From an uncultured bacterium (lineage in GTDB: Bacteria > Patescibacteriota > Microgenomatia > UBA1400 > PJMF01), in assembly GCA_903842795.1 (NCBI GenBank), contig CAIMNJ010000002.1:1-50817 (forward strand): a DNA stretch of 50,817 nt. Direction: 5' to 3'. The first letter of the stretch is position 1; each line of letters begins with the position of its first letter. A model generated the notes under the pieces. It made no database searches, was not told the origin of the DNA, and saw only the letters and a list, made by a program, of their open reading frames with translations. Of this stretch, positions 50,014 to 50,817 are shown in pieces. Made by a program: the position numbers and the translations under genes.

Positions 50014-50404
50014 AAAATTAAATAATTATTCAAATAAAAGTATAGTGTAAATCCAAATGTAATTCCAGCAGATTGACTATTGTCTTTTTATAAACTTGCC
50101 CTTAAAATAACTCCCACTTAACAATTTTGTTCTTATGGAATAAAATTCCTCAGCGTTGACAAAAAGACACGGGAAGCTCAAAAAGTTTTCCTCTCCTTTT
50201 TTTTGTCTTAAAAGCTTGAGTAAGCTAAGCAAGAACTTTAAAAAGTAAACAGCCAATTGGAAATAATTATAGTGATAGAAAGTGTGCAAGGATTTTTCTC
50301 GCAAGAGAAAAGTCCGTCAATTTTTTAGTAAATTTTGCTTTTGCTAATCAATAACTCTGCGGAGTTAATGAGTAGTTAAAAGTTTTTTAGAGCTAAATCA
50401 AACT
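50014..50404. other. Intergenic region upstream of the 16S rRNA gene
   Basis: 391 bases without a convincing gene. It holds the promoter region of the minus-strand operon on the left, an 11-bp hairpin with GCAA tetraloop (50290-50315, one G-T pair) followed by a T tract, and a small TAACTC/GAGTTA hairpin (50352-50367). TTGACA at 50156 has no fitting -10; TATAGT at 50268 has no fitting -35. I cannot point to the rRNA promoter with confidence. Confidence 0.6.
50290..50326 (+). terminator. Hairpin with T tract in the rRNA leader
   Basis: GGATTTTTCTC pairs with GAGAAAAGTCC (one T-G pair) around GCAA, then after five bases a run of six T. It could be a terminator, an rRNA leader processing stem or an attenuator. 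Confidence 0.5.

Positions 50405-50817
<413 letters not shown>

Overview
The window looks like part of a small, very dense, AT-rich bacterial genome of the Candidate Phyla Radiation (Patescibacteria) type. The reasons are the gene packing (convergent genes share stop codons, promoters sit at start codons), trimmed versions of universal enzymes (a short MurE-like ligase, RecQ without a winged-helix domain, UvrC without its C-terminal HhH region), envelope proteins with threonine/proline stalks, and a 16S rRNA whose position-338 region matches the EUB338-III variant. UGA is used as a stop by several solid genes, so the UGA=Gly code of Absconditabacteria and Gracilibacteria is not in use. I cannot assign a phylum from sequence reading alone.

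Layout. 1-5855: partial response regulator, ribosomal protein bS21, a coiled-coil protein, RNase P RNA (rnpB), ComM, a MurE-like ligase and MurC. 5911-9053: tRNA-Leu and tRNA-Pro, a small gene broken by an in-frame TGA, a short-chain dehydrogenase, RecQ and a MazG-like hydrolase. 9050-11684: Elp3 divergent from a Trm9-like methyltransferase, a possible minimal wobble-uridine modification pair. 11773-15342: tRNA-Gln, a hydrolase and a run of small accessory genes. 15339-22759: a degenerate HD protein, a cyclophilin, a two-subunit 2-oxoacid:ferredoxin oxidoreductase divergent from a flavodoxin, pyruvate kinase and a histidine phosphatase. 22780-29512: sugar nucleotidyltransferase, a stalked LPxxG surface protein, a HemW-like radical SAM protein, a compositionally foreign GC-rich gene with a structured leader, a response regulator, a divergent SHMT-like enzyme, tRNA-His and tRNA-Arg. 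29617-37913: uvrB, uvrA, a membrane transglutaminase-like protein, then uvrC, whose GIY-YIG domain is read out of frame from the end of the transglutaminase-like gene. 37939-42884: a holin-like membrane protein, a 7TM-type membrane protein, an ATP-grasp ligase fused to a retropepsin-like domain, a DUF1704/tubulin-tyrosine-carboxypeptidase-like metallopeptidase and a second ATP-grasp ligase. 42950-50013: a surface-protein operon with two copies of a DUF916-like plus beta-rich-protein module. 50405-end: start of the 16S rRNA gene.

Two themes stand out. First, most first genes of transcription units have a TATAAT-like -10 element ending 6-8 bases before the start codon. This is the same distance that separates the rnpB -10 from the rnpB 5' end, so most mRNAs here are probably leaderless. 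Genes inside operons, and rpsU, carry Shine-Dalgarno sequences instead. Second, the 34787-42884 block joins amide-bond-forming (ATP-grasp), amide-handling (transglutaminase fold) and peptide-trimming (carboxypeptidase, retropepsin-like) modules with membrane proteins. It is my best candidate for an undescribed peptide-tagging or envelope-modification system in this window.
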